Shown here in pieces: positions 1 to 6,666 of a stretch of 10,868 nt of DNA (its first letter is position 1; every line of letters begins with the position of its first letter). The notes below the pieces were generated by a model that was not told where the DNA came from, did not search any database, and saw only the letters and a list, made by a program, of their open reading frames with translations. The position numbers were made by a program, and so were the translations under genes. The stretch comes from Bacillota bacterium (GTDB taxonomy: Bacteria; Bacillota; Clostridia; Peptostreptococcales; Anaerovoracaceae), in assembly GCA_030535715.1 (NCBI GenBank), contig JAUNRL010000027.1, positions 1 through 10,868 on the forward strand, written 5' to 3'.

Positions 1-81
1 AAAAAATGGGAATGAAGGATTGAATAAAGATCCATAAAGATTCGGCCGCCGCCGCGATCAGCCGTTGCCTTTGGGGCAGCC

Positions 82-122
82 CCGGTACAGCCAGATGTTC
101 GCCGTCAGTTGCCCTGTACCGG
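82..122 (-). repeat. Inverted repeat across the minD stop codon
   Basis: CCGGTACAG (82-90) is the exact reverse complement of CTGTACCGG (114-122), giving a 9-bp stem around a 23-nt loop. The loop contains the stop codon of the MinD-like gene (105-107). On the minus strand GGGGCTGCCCC follows directly, but there is no T-run, so it is not a standard intrinsic terminator. It could stabilise the 3' end of the mRNA. The rest of 1-104 holds no gene that I can support. Confidence 0.5.
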
Positions 123-839
123 CAGAATTCTTCCGGCAATGGTTCGGAATATCCCCCGGATATCCTCATTCTTGATTTCGCCGGCAATGGGAAGCCCCCG
201 GCTGGTAGACACACGGATGCCGCGGTCCTCCGGGATGATACCGACCACCGGCGTCATGGTGCTGTCGATAATGGATTCTACATCCGGAAGTACGCCGGCA
301 CGAACCAGATCCAGATCCATCCGGTTAATCACCATGCAGGTATCCGACAGGCCCCGTTCGTTCAGATGAGCATTGACCGTATCCGCATCCCGCAGGGCGG
401 CAATCTCCGGTTCGGTGACGATAACAGCCGTTCCGGCCGACGCTGCGGATGCATCCAGAAGATCATGGATACCCGCTCCGGTATCGATGATGATGTGGTC
501 AAAGTATCTCTCCAGGATTTCGCAGAGCGCAATCATGCTCTCCGCAGTCAGACGGACATCTCCTCTTCGGGGGGATGCGGCCATAAAATAGAGTGACTGG
601 AATCCATGCACCCTGAGGATGGCCTTGTTCAACCGGCAGACTCCGGTCATGACATCCATGATATTGAACACCACCCGGTTCTCCATGCCCAGATACAGAT
701 CCATGTTGCGCATGCCCAGATCCATATCGATCAGCAGCACGCGCCGCCCCAGATCCGCCAGGGTCACGCCCAGGTTCACGGAAAACATGGTTTTCCCTGT
801 TCCGCCTTTTCCCGATGTCACCAGAATGACTTTATCCAT
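105..839 (-). CDS. minD: MinD-type P-loop ATPase (septum-site determining protein MinD family)
   Basis: A 244-residue deviant-Walker-A ATPase. SGKGGTGKT at residues 9-17 carries the signature lysine K11, K16 and T17. IDMDLGMRNMDLYLG (37-51) holds the D38/D40 switch region, and IIIDTGAGI (116-124) is the Walker B/switch II segment with D119. PEIAALRDAD (144-153) and GIIPED (200-205) are typical of MinD rather than Soj/ParA. MinD dimerises on ATP at the membrane and positions the division inhibitor MinC. Odd points: the protein is about 20 residues short, and it ends RILPVQGN without the C-terminal amphipathic membrane helix of MinD. No minC or minE is visible in the window. The start is fixed by the family N-terminus; the ribosome site (AGGAGAG, 851-857) is 11 nt away, which is long. 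FlhG/YlxH is the alternative, but its N-terminal extension is absent. The family is secure; the cell-division role is inferred. Confidence 0.85.
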   Translation of the reverse strand: MDKVILVTSGKGGTGKTMFSVNLGVTLADLGRRVLLIDMDLGMRNMDLYLGMENRVVFNIMDVMTGVCRLNKAILRVHGFQSLYFMAASPRRGDVRLTAESMIALCEILERYFDHIIIDTGAGIHDLLDASAASAGTAVIVTEPEIAALRDADTVNAHLNERGLSDTCMVINRMDLDLVRAGVLPDVESIIDSTMTPVVGIIPEDRGIRVSTSRGLPIAGEIKNEDIRGIFRTIAGRILPVQGN

Positions 840-987
840 ACCGTCCAGGACTCTCCTACAGAAATAACGTCCGCTCTCTATTTTGCCACAATTATTCCTC
901 CCGTCAAGTGTTTCCGGATAAATGAACGTTTTTTTGCGTATGTCCGGATTGCATAAGCCCCTTCCTGTAACCCAGATAGATGTATCG

Positions 988-1398
988 CTATGCCTGTTCT
1001 CTGTCGATCAGATCCTGCAGGGTGATCCCGGAAAAGTATTTTTCCATCTCATGATAGTATCCCCGCCAGAGCGCGCAGGCATGACAGCCTTTCATTTTTC
1101 TGCAGGAATCATTCCGTCCGTTCGCGCAGGGTGTGATAGACATGTCCTCATCTGCGGAAAGAAGGATCTCCCAGATCGTGTATTCCCGGGGAGAGCGGGT
1201 AAGACACACTCCACCCTTTCGTCCCCTCACTCCTTTGATCAGACCGGAACGCGAAAGAAAACGACTGAGCCGTTCCGTATATCTCGGGGTAATGTTCTGT
1301 CTCCTGGAAACCTCATTGAGCGGCGTCAGATCCGTCTCCTGCTGCGCGATATCCAGCATAATACGAAGAGCATATCTCCCTTTCGTTGTCATTTTCAT
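988..1398 (-). CDS. Rrf2 family transcriptional regulator, probable Fe-S sensor
   Basis: A 136-residue regulator starting MKMTTKGRYALRIMLDIA, the classic Rrf2/IscR N-terminus. A winged helix-turn-helix fills residues 1-75 and ends in the wing GVRGRKGGVCLTR. A cysteine cluster follows: C91-x7-C99-x5-C105-x2-C108. Three of these lie close to the [2Fe-2S] ligands of IscR (C92, C98, C104), so iron-sulfur or redox sensing is likely but not shown. The ATG at 1398 is chosen because a perfect AAAGGAGG lies 10 nt upstream; an ATG at 1419 would place that ribosome site inside the gene. Family members control Fe-S assembly, cysteine or nitric-oxide responses. Neither neighbour is an isc or cys gene, so the regulon cannot be read from context. 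A 9-bp hairpin sits in its leader. Confidence 0.93.
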   Translation of the reverse strand: MKMTTKGRYALRIMLDIAQQETDLTPLNEVSRRQNITPRYTERLSRFLSRSGLIKGVRGRKGGVCLTRSPREYTIWEILLSADEDMSITPCANGRNDSCRKMKGCHACALWRGYYHEMEKYFSGITLQDLIDREQA

Positions 1399-1423
1399 AC
1401 CGGGATAACCTCCTTTCATGTGA

Positions 1424-1452
1424 CAGACCGCCCATGTGTTAAAGGCGGTCTG
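1424..1452 (-). repeat. 9-bp perfect hairpin in the rrf2 leader
   Basis: CAGACCGCC (1424-1432) and GGCGGTCTG (1444-1452) form a perfect 9-bp, GC-rich stem with an 11-nt loop. On the minus strand it ends 12 nt before the AAAGGAGG ribosome site of the Rrf2 gene. No T-run follows, so it is not a terminator. It could be an operator (Rrf2 proteins often autoregulate at dyads) or an mRNA structure near the ribosome site. Confidence 0.6.
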
Positions 1453-1502
1453 CAGAGTGATGTATGCACTACCGATGAAATAGAAGAAGAATGCTATACA
1501 CT

Positions 1503-1529
1503 AAAACCATGATAACGCTTTGCATGGTT
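1503..1529 (-). terminator. Weak candidate terminator or dyad after the sensor kinase gene
   Basis: AACCATG (1505-1511) and CATGGTT (1523-1529) form a 7-bp AT-rich stem with an 11-nt loop, followed on the minus strand by a run of four T. It lies 68 nt past the sensor kinase stop. The stem is weak, so read-through into the Rrf2 gene is plausible. It may equally be an operator dyad. Confidence 0.3.
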
Positions 1530-1537
1530 CAATCGGC

Positions 1538-1570
1538 GTGCTGCCGGTTTCATCCCGGTATCATTTTCGG
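1538..1570 (-). repeat. 11-bp phased repeat block downstream of the kinase gene
   Basis: Plus-strand units GTGCTGCCGGT (1538-1548), TTCATCCCGGT (1549-1559) and ATCATTTTCGG (1560-1570) follow one another at exactly 11-bp spacing. The first two share CCGGT. The central 15 bases TCATCCCGGTATCAT also occur at 4328-4342, ahead of the response regulator gene. Tandem repeats at one helical turn suit OmpR/SARP-type DNA-binding domains. The site is inferred, not proven. Confidence 0.4.
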
Positions 1571-1596
1571 AGAAAAAATGTGAAACAACCAGTAGA

Positions 1597-3405
1597 TTAT
1601 CGGGGAATACGAATTGTTGCAATCGTCCCTTCGCCGGGAACGCTGTCAAAGAGGATTTCCGCGTTCATCACTTTCTTCAGACGGAACGAAAGATTGGATA
1701 TGCCGATGTGCTTCCCGTAGGACTCCTCCGCGAAATACATCTCCGCGTCGAATCCGACGCCGTCGTCGACAACCTGAATAATGTACGCGTCCGGTTCGGC
1801 AAAACTGCAGATTGTCAGCGTTCCGCCCTCCGGACCACGGGGAAATATCCCATGCCGGCTGGCATTCTCCGCCAACGGCTGTACACAGAGAGGAATCACA
1901 TCGAAATCATCATACTGGATATCGTATTCAACCCGCAGACGTTTTTCGAACCGCATCTTCTCGATGTTCAGATAAGCCTGTACGTTCTGAAGTTCTTCCC
2001 GAAAAGAGATCTTCTCCACCGACAGCGCTTTAATTGTTCCCCGCAAATGCACGGAGAAGTCATAAATCAGATTGTACGCATAGTCAGGATTGATTTTGAT
2101 GATAGCCTGTATGGCCGTCAGCGCATTGTAGAGAAAATGCGGATTCATCTGTACCATCATGCCGCGGACCCGCTCATGTTCCAGTTCGAGACGCAATTCA
2201 TCCTTCTCGCGGATCGACTCTCTGCTTTCCTCCACAACGTCGCGGATCAGCATATAACTGTACTGAACACTGAAGCCGATCAGAAAAAGCAGAATAAACA
2301 CGCCGCTCTGGCTCATGTTGATAAAGAAATACTGAATCAGCTCAGCAAAAAAACCAATCGGAAGCCAGCACATGCTTCTGCAGACCCGGCCGAGTTCTTT
2401 GGGAAGAGAATGGGAACGGAGTGCGCAGACGATTTTATAGGTTACGTAGATCAAAAGCAACGCCGACACAGTCCACATCATCGGCTGCATTCGGTACGGG
2501 CGTATGCCCATCAGAAATCCTGCGGCGAAGGCGAAAAACTGTCCCCAAGCCGCCAGCATAAGGTAACGAAACGGTCTGCCCGAAGCAAACAGATTGAAAC
2601 ACGCGATAAAGCAGGCAAAAAAAACCGGGATCAGGAAAAAGCAGATGGTCGTAATGGAGAGCGAAAGCGTATAGTTATCAAAAATAAACTGCCGTATTCT
2701 GATTTCCATGAAGATCCAGCCGCACATATCTATCAGCAGGAAGGCGAACGACCTTGCCTGCCGCCTGACCTCCGGTCTTTCGCGAAGCAGCGGAGTGAAC
2801 GTCATCACCAGAATAATCATCGCGAGGATGAACAGCAGAACGGTCAGACATGCCTTCGGCAGAGAAAACAGCAAGGCGTCCAAAACCAATGAGCCTTTGT
2901 CTCCCAGATAGACCACCGGATAGCGATTTGCTGTTTCTTTCAGCGACGGGATTATTTCGATATGCAGTTCTTTCCCGTCCATATCATGGGGAAGCGCCGC
3001 CAGATGAAAAATGGAAACCGGAGTCTCGGCGGCCTTCGATCCTTTCTCCGGAAAATAAGAGTAGATCCGTTCACCGGCAACCCATATTCTGACCCATGAC
3101 TGCACATGGGACAGCATCACATAGGTGTGTTCTTCATCATTTTTCGGAAGAGTGAAGGTAAGCTCGATGGGAGCGCAGTCATCATATGGATAATCCGTGT
3201 CCATCTTTGGCGGGTGCTTCCGGGAATGGTCAATGGTATACTCCTCCGGTGTAATCCGGAGGGTATCTTCTTTCAGAATGGTATTCCTCACCGCAGACGG
3301 CATAAACGACTCGGCCATTACCACGCCGATCAATATCGCTGCAACGAGAGAAAAAATGATCAGCAGTTTTTTCTGCAGCCATGCCGTTCGCTCGGAAAAG
3401 ATCAT
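1597..3405 (-). CDS. Sensor histidine kinase, 7TM receptor with LytS-type kinase domain
   Basis: A 602-residue membrane kinase. A signal-anchor helix (about 13-30) precedes an extracellular region (31-180) containing SWVRIWVAGERIYSYFP, which resembles 7TMR-DISM-linked jelly-roll domains. Seven hydrophobic helices follow (about 184-203, 217-234, 245-270, 281-301, 306-329, 345-362, 367-387), the 7TMR-DISM pattern. A short coiled segment (390-416) leads to the His_kinase motif MNPHFLYN with phospho-acceptor H423. The HATPase has an N box ENASRHG (N514), a G1 box DDGVGF (547-552) and a G2 region IGISNL. The start is fixed by GGAGG five nt upstream. It lies 12 nt after the response regulator stop, so the two are co-transcribed and should form a phosphorelay pair. 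The ligand is unknown; nothing nearby identifies it. Confidence 0.95.
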   Translation of the reverse strand: MIFSERTAWLQKKLLIIFSLVAAILIGVVMAESFMPSAVRNTILKEDTLRITPEEYTIDHSRKHPPKMDTDYPYDDCAPIELTFTLPKNDEEHTYVMLSHVQSWVRIWVAGERIYSYFPEKGSKAAETPVSIFHLAALPHDMDGKELHIEIIPSLKETANRYPVVYLGDKGSLVLDALLFSLPKACLTVLLFILAMIILVMTFTPLLRERPEVRRQARSFAFLLIDMCGWIFMEIRIRQFIFDNYTLSLSITTICFFLIPVFFACFIACFNLFASGRPFRYLMLAAWGQFFAFAAGFLMGIRPYRMQPMMWTVSALLLIYVTYKIVCALRSHSLPKELGRVCRSMCWLPIGFFAELIQYFFINMSQSGVFILLFLIGFSVQYSYMLIRDVVEESRESIREKDELRLELEHERVRGMMVQMNPHFLYNALTAIQAIIKINPDYAYNLIYDFSVHLRGTIKALSVEKISFREELQNVQAYLNIEKMRFEKRLRVEYDIQYDDFDVIPLCVQPLAENASRHGIFPRGPEGGTLTICSFAEPDAYIIQVVDDGVGFDAEMYFAEESYGKHIGISNLSFRLKKVMNAEILFDSVPGEGTIATIRIPR

Positions 3406-3417
3406 CTCATCCTCCGT

Positions 3418-4245
3418 CTATTCCTGCTCCCGCATATTGCACCGGTGATCCGGGGGACACATGCGTATCAGCATTCCAGTTGTCTCCTCCGCCCAGGAGT
3501 AGTCCACCATATAATCACCGTGAAAATCCTGGATTGCCTTTGGATCCTCATTCAGGAAACGATAATAATCACAGTCCGCGATGTCGGTATTCAGCCGATA
3601 CTCTCCGTTCGTGCTTATGACCAGATCCTCAACCCCGGCATCTGCTAGGATTTCACGAAGGCGGAGAATCGCGCGGCGCAGATTCGCTGCCCTTGCGTGA
3701 TCGTATTCTTCGTATTCCCACATGATGTTCCAGAGCCTCCTGGTGCTGACCGATGTTCCCCGGTGATCCACAAGAACCGCCAGGATTTCCTTCGCACGCT
3801 TGCTTGTGAAATTAATGTGTTTACCGTCAATGTACACGCTGAAACGCCCAAAGGTCTCGATGACAATCGTTTTTCGCTGTCGAACGGACAATAACTGCGC
3901 GCGCTTCAGAACTCCCTTTATATCCGCAGAGGAATAGGGCTTCAGAAGATAATAGTCCGCGTGACTTTCCCTGAACGCTTTCACCATGTGCTCTTCGTAT
4001 GCGGAGATATAGATAATAACAATTCCCGGATACAGTTCCCGCAGTCGGTCAGCCAGTTCAAAACCGGTCATCTTCGGCATGGATACATCCAGAAAAGCCG
4101 CGTCTATACTGTTATCCATCGCATAGCGAAGCGCCTCCAGCGGATCATCAAAGCAACCGGCAAGATAAACCTCCGGAATCCTTTCACACTCCATCTGAAA
4201 ACGAATCAGCATATAGTTTTCGTCATCCACATAGATCGCTTTCAT
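3418..4245 (-). CDS. Response regulator with receiver and SARP-like winged-helix output
   Basis: A 275-residue DNA-binding regulator. The receiver domain (1-118) has acidic D7 and D8, phospho-acceptor D53 in FLDVSMP, S81 and K102 in the LKPY motif, so all catalytic positions are present. Residues 127-218 form a winged helix beginning TFGRFSVYIDGKHINFTSKRAKEI in two parts (131-142, 143-154), typical of the COG3947 receiver-plus-SARP group. The tail (222-275) resembles the start of a bacterial transcriptional activator domain but is too short to be complete. The ribosome site GGGAGG is 4 nt upstream. It is the first gene of the operon with the sensor kinase, which should phosphorylate D53. A TATAAT promoter and phased 11-bp repeats lie upstream, which would suit autoregulation. 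Target genes are unknown. Confidence 0.94.
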   Translation of the reverse strand: MKAIYVDDENYMLIRFQMECERIPEVYLAGCFDDPLEALRYAMDNSIDAAFLDVSMPKMTGFELADRLRELYPGIVIIYISAYEEHMVKAFRESHADYYLLKPYSSADIKGVLKRAQLLSVRQRKTIVIETFGRFSVYIDGKHINFTSKRAKEILAVLVDHRGTSVSTRRLWNIMWEYEEYDHARAANLRRAILRLREILADAGVEDLVISTNGEYRLNTDIADCDYYRFLNEDPKAIQDFHGDYMVDYSWAEETTGMLIRMCPPDHRCNMREQE

Positions 4246-4274
4246 CGTTCCTCCCTGACTTTCTATCCCGAAAT

Positions 4275-4303
4275 ATTATACTACATTATTTTCCTGACAA
4301 CCG
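4275..4303 (-). promoter_or_regulatory. Candidate promoter of the two-component operon
   Basis: On the minus strand a perfect TATAAT (4275-4280) lies 30 bp before the response regulator start. With a 17-bp spacer the -35 is CGGTTG (4298-4303), which is poor; a better TTGTCA (4295-4300) is only 14 bp away. A weak -35 with a perfect -10 is common for activated promoters. Confidence 0.55.
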
Positions 4304-4326
4304 GAGTACATATTATTCTTCATAAC

Positions 4327-4348
4327 ATCATCCCGGTATCATCCTGGT
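4327..4348 (-). repeat. Tandem 11-bp direct repeat upstream of the response regulator promoter
   Basis: Two adjacent copies, ATCATCCCGGT (4327-4337) and ATCATCCTGGT (4338-4348), differ at one base. They lie 46 bp upstream of the -10 element. The spacing equals one helical turn, as in direct-repeat sites of OmpR/SARP-type activators. Part of the motif recurs at 1538-1570. Confidence 0.5.
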
Positions 4349-4370
4349 GCCATTTTCCTCTTTGCATTTC

Positions 4371-4402
4371 AAAACGGAGCTTCGTCTGACGAGCTCCGTT
4401 TT
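4371..4402. terminator. Strong bidirectional-looking terminator after radC
   Basis: AAAACGGAGCT (4371-4381) pairs perfectly with AGCTCCGTTTT (4392-4402), and the inner CGT/ACG extends the stem. Flanking A and T runs allow termination on either strand. It ends radC transcription and isolates the two-component operon downstream. I see no supported gene in 4403-4552, between it and the radC stop. Confidence 0.85.
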
Positions 4403-4552
4403 GACAGGAACGAACGTTGCGAACAATGCCATTACCAACGTCCTTAGAAGAGTATGTCTTATGATAATTCACCGGTTTATCCATGTTGGTGTTCCTTCGG
4501 TTTCCGTCCGGTATCCGATGACCCCGAAGAAATATTCCGGTTTTTCCTCTTT

Positions 4553-5233
4553 TTACCCCAGCATGCCTTCTGCCGCCATACTGATGAATTGTCCGTCTCC
4601 GATGACGATATGATCCAGCACCTCAATGCCCAGAAGATCGCCGGCTTCCCGCAGCCGGCGGGTTGTCCGAATGTCCTGATCGCTGGGCGTGGGGTCACCG
4701 GAGGGATGGTTATGCAGGAAGATCACTGAGGCCGCGCTCCTTCGGACGGCTGCGGTGAACACCTCCCGCGGCCCGGCTGCCGAGGAGCACAGATCGCCTA
4801 TGGAAACCTCCGTCTCCTCGATGACATCACCGACCGCATTGATCAGCAGGCAGATGAAGTGTTCCTTTTTGTAATAGCGCAGCTTTTCCATGAACCGGTC
4901 AGCGACATCCGCTGAACACCGTATCCGTCCCCGCGTCTCCATCCGGCTGGAAGCGATCCGCCGTCCCAGCTCCACGGCAGCCAGCAGTTCGCAGATCTTG
5001 GCATCCCCCATCCCGCTGATCCGCCGCAGTTCCTCCGGCGTACAGTCCGCCAGGAAACGCACCCCCGTCCTGTCCATGGAGAGAATCTCTCCGGCAAGAT
5101 CCATAACGGTTTTCTTTTTCGTTCCCGTCCGCAGCAGAATCGCCAGAATCTCCGCAGTGGACAGTCTCTCCCTGCCCTCTCGCAGCAGTTTCTCTCTCGG
5201 CTTTTCCCAGGCCGGCAGCTCGTTCAGTTTCAT
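4553..5233 (-). CDS. radC: RadC family JAB/MPN-type protein
   Basis: A 226-residue RadC (UPF0758) protein of full family length. The N-terminal UPF0758 domain contains a helix-hairpin-helix (about 61-92, with RRISGMGDAKI). The C-terminal JAB1/MPN+ domain has the JAMM motif LHNHPSGDPTPSDQD (173-187), giving metal ligands H174, H176 and D187, and an upstream acidic residue E142 in TEVSIG. The family was named for DNA repair, but its biochemical role is still uncertain; the JAMM motif points to a metal-dependent hydrolase fold. The start is supported by GGGGAGG five nt upstream. It is transcribed alone from its own promoter at 5332-5360 to the terminator at 4371-4402. In many Firmicutes radC neighbours mreBCD and minCD; here the mre genes are absent, although a MinD-type gene lies 4 kb downstream on the same strand. 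Confidence 0.96.
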   Translation of the reverse strand: MKLNELPAWEKPREKLLREGRERLSTAEILAILLRTGTKKKTVMDLAGEILSMDRTGVRFLADCTPEELRRISGMGDAKICELLAAVELGRRIASSRMETRGRIRCSADVADRFMEKLRYYKKEHFICLLINAVGDVIEETEVSIGDLCSSAAGPREVFTAAVRRSAASVIFLHNHPSGDPTPSDQDIRTTRRLREAGDLLGIEVLDHIVIGDGQFISMAAEGMLG

Positions 5234-5331
5234 ATTGTCCTCCCCGTGACCTGCTCCCGCCGATCATACGGATGGCTCGATCTGCCTCCGTCACCATCGG
5301 CGAATCGAATGGTTTCCATATATTTCCATCT

Positions 5332-5360
5332 ATCATACCACGCCGTCGCCAACAAAGCAA
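5332..5360 (-). promoter_or_regulatory. radC promoter (extended -10)
   Basis: On the minus strand TTGCTT (5355-5360), a 17-bp spacer ending in TGG, and TATGAT (5332-5337) form a sigma-A-type promoter with an extended -10. The TGG-TATGAT string also occurs upstream of arcA. The start would be about 90 nt before the radC ATG. The rest of the 245-bp cmk-radC gap holds only the cmk terminator. Confidence 0.7.
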
Positions 5361-5400
5361 CCGCAAATCCGTTTCCCTATCGCGAAACCGTTTCTCCAAC

Positions 5401-5432
5401 AAAAAACTCCGGGCAAACTGCGTTGTCCGGAG
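5401..5432 (-). terminator. Intrinsic terminator of the nrdR-cmk operon
   Basis: On the minus strand CTCCGGACAA and TTGCCCGGAG pair with one mismatch (10 positions), with a 6-nt loop and then six T (5401-5406). It begins 46 nt after the cmk stop, a canonical rho-independent terminator. Confidence 0.88.
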
Positions 5433-5478
5433 CTTCTCTTCTGTACTCTTCAGTTCTGCCGTTCAGCGCGGGTCAGGG

Positions 5479-6135
5479 CTATGCCGTCTTATGGGCTGCG
5501 ATCTCCAGCACCCGCTCAACCACCTGGTCGATGCTCATGCCGGTGGTGTCCAGTTCTACAGCATCTTCCGCCCTGCACAGGGGATTCAGTTTACGGGTCA
5601 TGTCGTTGCGGTCCCGCTGGCGGATGTCCTCCAGCACTTCTTCGTAGGTCTGGGGGTCCCGGAGTTCCAGGAAGCGGCGCTGTGCCCGCTCTTCATCGGA
5701 GGCAGTCAGGTAGATCTTGACTTCCGCATCCGTCAGAACGTTGGTGCCGATATCCCGGCCGTCCATGATCACGCTCTTTCGTTCAGCCATGGCCCGCTGG
5801 ATCTCCACCAGCTTTTTCCTCACCGCCGGAAGCGTTGAGCAGATCGAAGCCATCATGGACATTTCCGGTGTCCGAATGTGATCGCTGACATCCCGGCCGT
5901 CCAGATAGATGCAGCCATCGGTAAAGTCGATGTCCGTTACAGCCAGCACGGTGTTTACGGCCTCCAGGTCCTCCGGATAGACGCCGCAAACGGACATCTT
6001 GTATCCGATGGCCCGGTACATGGCGCCCGTATCAATATAGTCGATGTTCAGTTTTTTTGCCACGGCTTTGGCGATGGTGCTCTTGCCCGCGCCGCTTGGC
6101 CCATCGATGGCAATGCGGAAGATTTTGTCTTTCAT
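5479..6135 (-). CDS. cmk: (d)CMP kinase
   Basis: A 218-residue cytidylate kinase that phosphorylates CMP and dCMP from ATP to the diphosphates, in the cytoplasm. The Walker A loop GPSGAGKST is at 12-20. The NMP-binding segment IDYIDTGAMYRAI (31-43), the insert HIRTPEMS (86-93), GRDIGTNVL (126-134) and the LID arginines in ERAQRRFLELR (149-159) are all Cmk hallmarks. The C-terminal LCRAEDAVELDTTGMSID block is also typical. Length matches the bacterial type-1 family. A ribosome site (AGAGGA) lies 8 nt upstream. It follows nrdR by 19 nt, so the repressor of ribonucleotide reductase and a deoxynucleotide-precursor kinase are co-transcribed. A terminator follows directly, so the usual rpsA or ispH partner is not in this operon. 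Confidence 0.97.
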   Translation of the reverse strand: MKDKIFRIAIDGPSGAGKSTIAKAVAKKLNIDYIDTGAMYRAIGYKMSVCGVYPEDLEAVNTVLAVTDIDFTDGCIYLDGRDVSDHIRTPEMSMMASICSTLPAVRKKLVEIQRAMAERKSVIMDGRDIGTNVLTDAEVKIYLTASDEERAQRRFLELRDPQTYEEVLEDIRQRDRNDMTRKLNPLCRAEDAVELDTTGMSIDQVVERVLEIAAHKTA

Positions 6136-6154
6136 TGCGTATTCCTCTGTTCGA

Positions 6155-6619
6155 TCAGGCTTTCTTCCTCGTAGTCAACAGACGCTCCACCTCCTGCACG
6201 AAGGTGTTGACATCGGTGAACTGCCGGTAAACGGAGGCGAACCGAACGTAGGCCACCTCATCCAGATCCCGGAGCTGCTCCATGACCAGTTCGCCGATGA
6301 AGGTACTCTCCACTTCCTTCTCCATCATGTTGTTGAGTCCGCGCTCAATATCGTTGACGATCCTCTCCATATCGGATACGGAGACCGGCCGTTTCTCGCA
6401 GGCTCTGACGATGCCGTTGAGCAGTTTGTTCCGGTCAAAAGCCTGACGGCTCCCATCCTTCTTAATGACCATCAGGATCATCTCTTCGACCTTCTCGTAG
6501 GTGGTGAACCGTCTTCCGCAGGACTCGCACTCTCTCCGGCGCCGGATCGCCCGGCCGTCCTCTGTATGTCTGGAATCAATGACCTTGCTGTCTTCATTCC
6601 CACAATAGGGGCATTTCAT
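6155..6619 (-). CDS. nrdR: Transcriptional repressor NrdR
   Basis: A 154-residue NrdR, of normal family length. The zinc ribbon uses C3, C6, C31 and C34 (MKCPYCG and [13 protein letters not shown]), with the DNA-contacting arginine run RRRR at 26-29. The ATP-cone follows (about 47-137, beginning [20 protein letters not shown]), which senses ATP/dATP. NrdR represses ribonucleotide reductase genes at paired NrdR boxes when dATP is plentiful. GGGAGGA lies 7 nt before the ATG. It is the first gene of a two-gene operon with cmk. The promoter overlaps a likely NrdR box, which suggests autoregulation. No nrd structural gene is in the window. Confidence 0.97.
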   Translation of the reverse strand: MKCPYCGNEDSKVIDSRHTEDGRAIRRRRECESCGRRFTTYEKVEEMILMVIKKDGSRQAFDRNKLLNGIVRACEKRPVSVSDMERIVNDIERGLNNMMEKEVESTFIGELVMEQLRDLDEVAYVRFASVYRQFTDVNTFVQEVERLLTTRKKA

Positions 6620-6666
6620 ACTGTTCCTCCCAACCTTCTGGCCGAAACCATTTCCACAATTTTCCT

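Noticed and set aside
1399..1419. Earlier ATG (1419) for the Rrf2 gene
   Set aside because: This start would put the AAAGGAGG ribosome site inside the coding region; the ATG at 1398 is correctly spaced and matches the family N-terminus.
1708..2892. Long plus-strand open frame (394 codons) opposite the sensor kinase gene
   Set aside because: It is antisense to a well-supported kinase, has biased low-complexity composition, no family motif and no ribosome site; a codon-bias shadow.
4320..4484. Possible 54-codon minus-strand small gene starting ATG at 4484 with AAGGA upstream
   Set aside because: Its frame runs straight through the strong terminator at 4371-4402 and the phased repeats, so it is unlikely to be translated; no recognisable motif.
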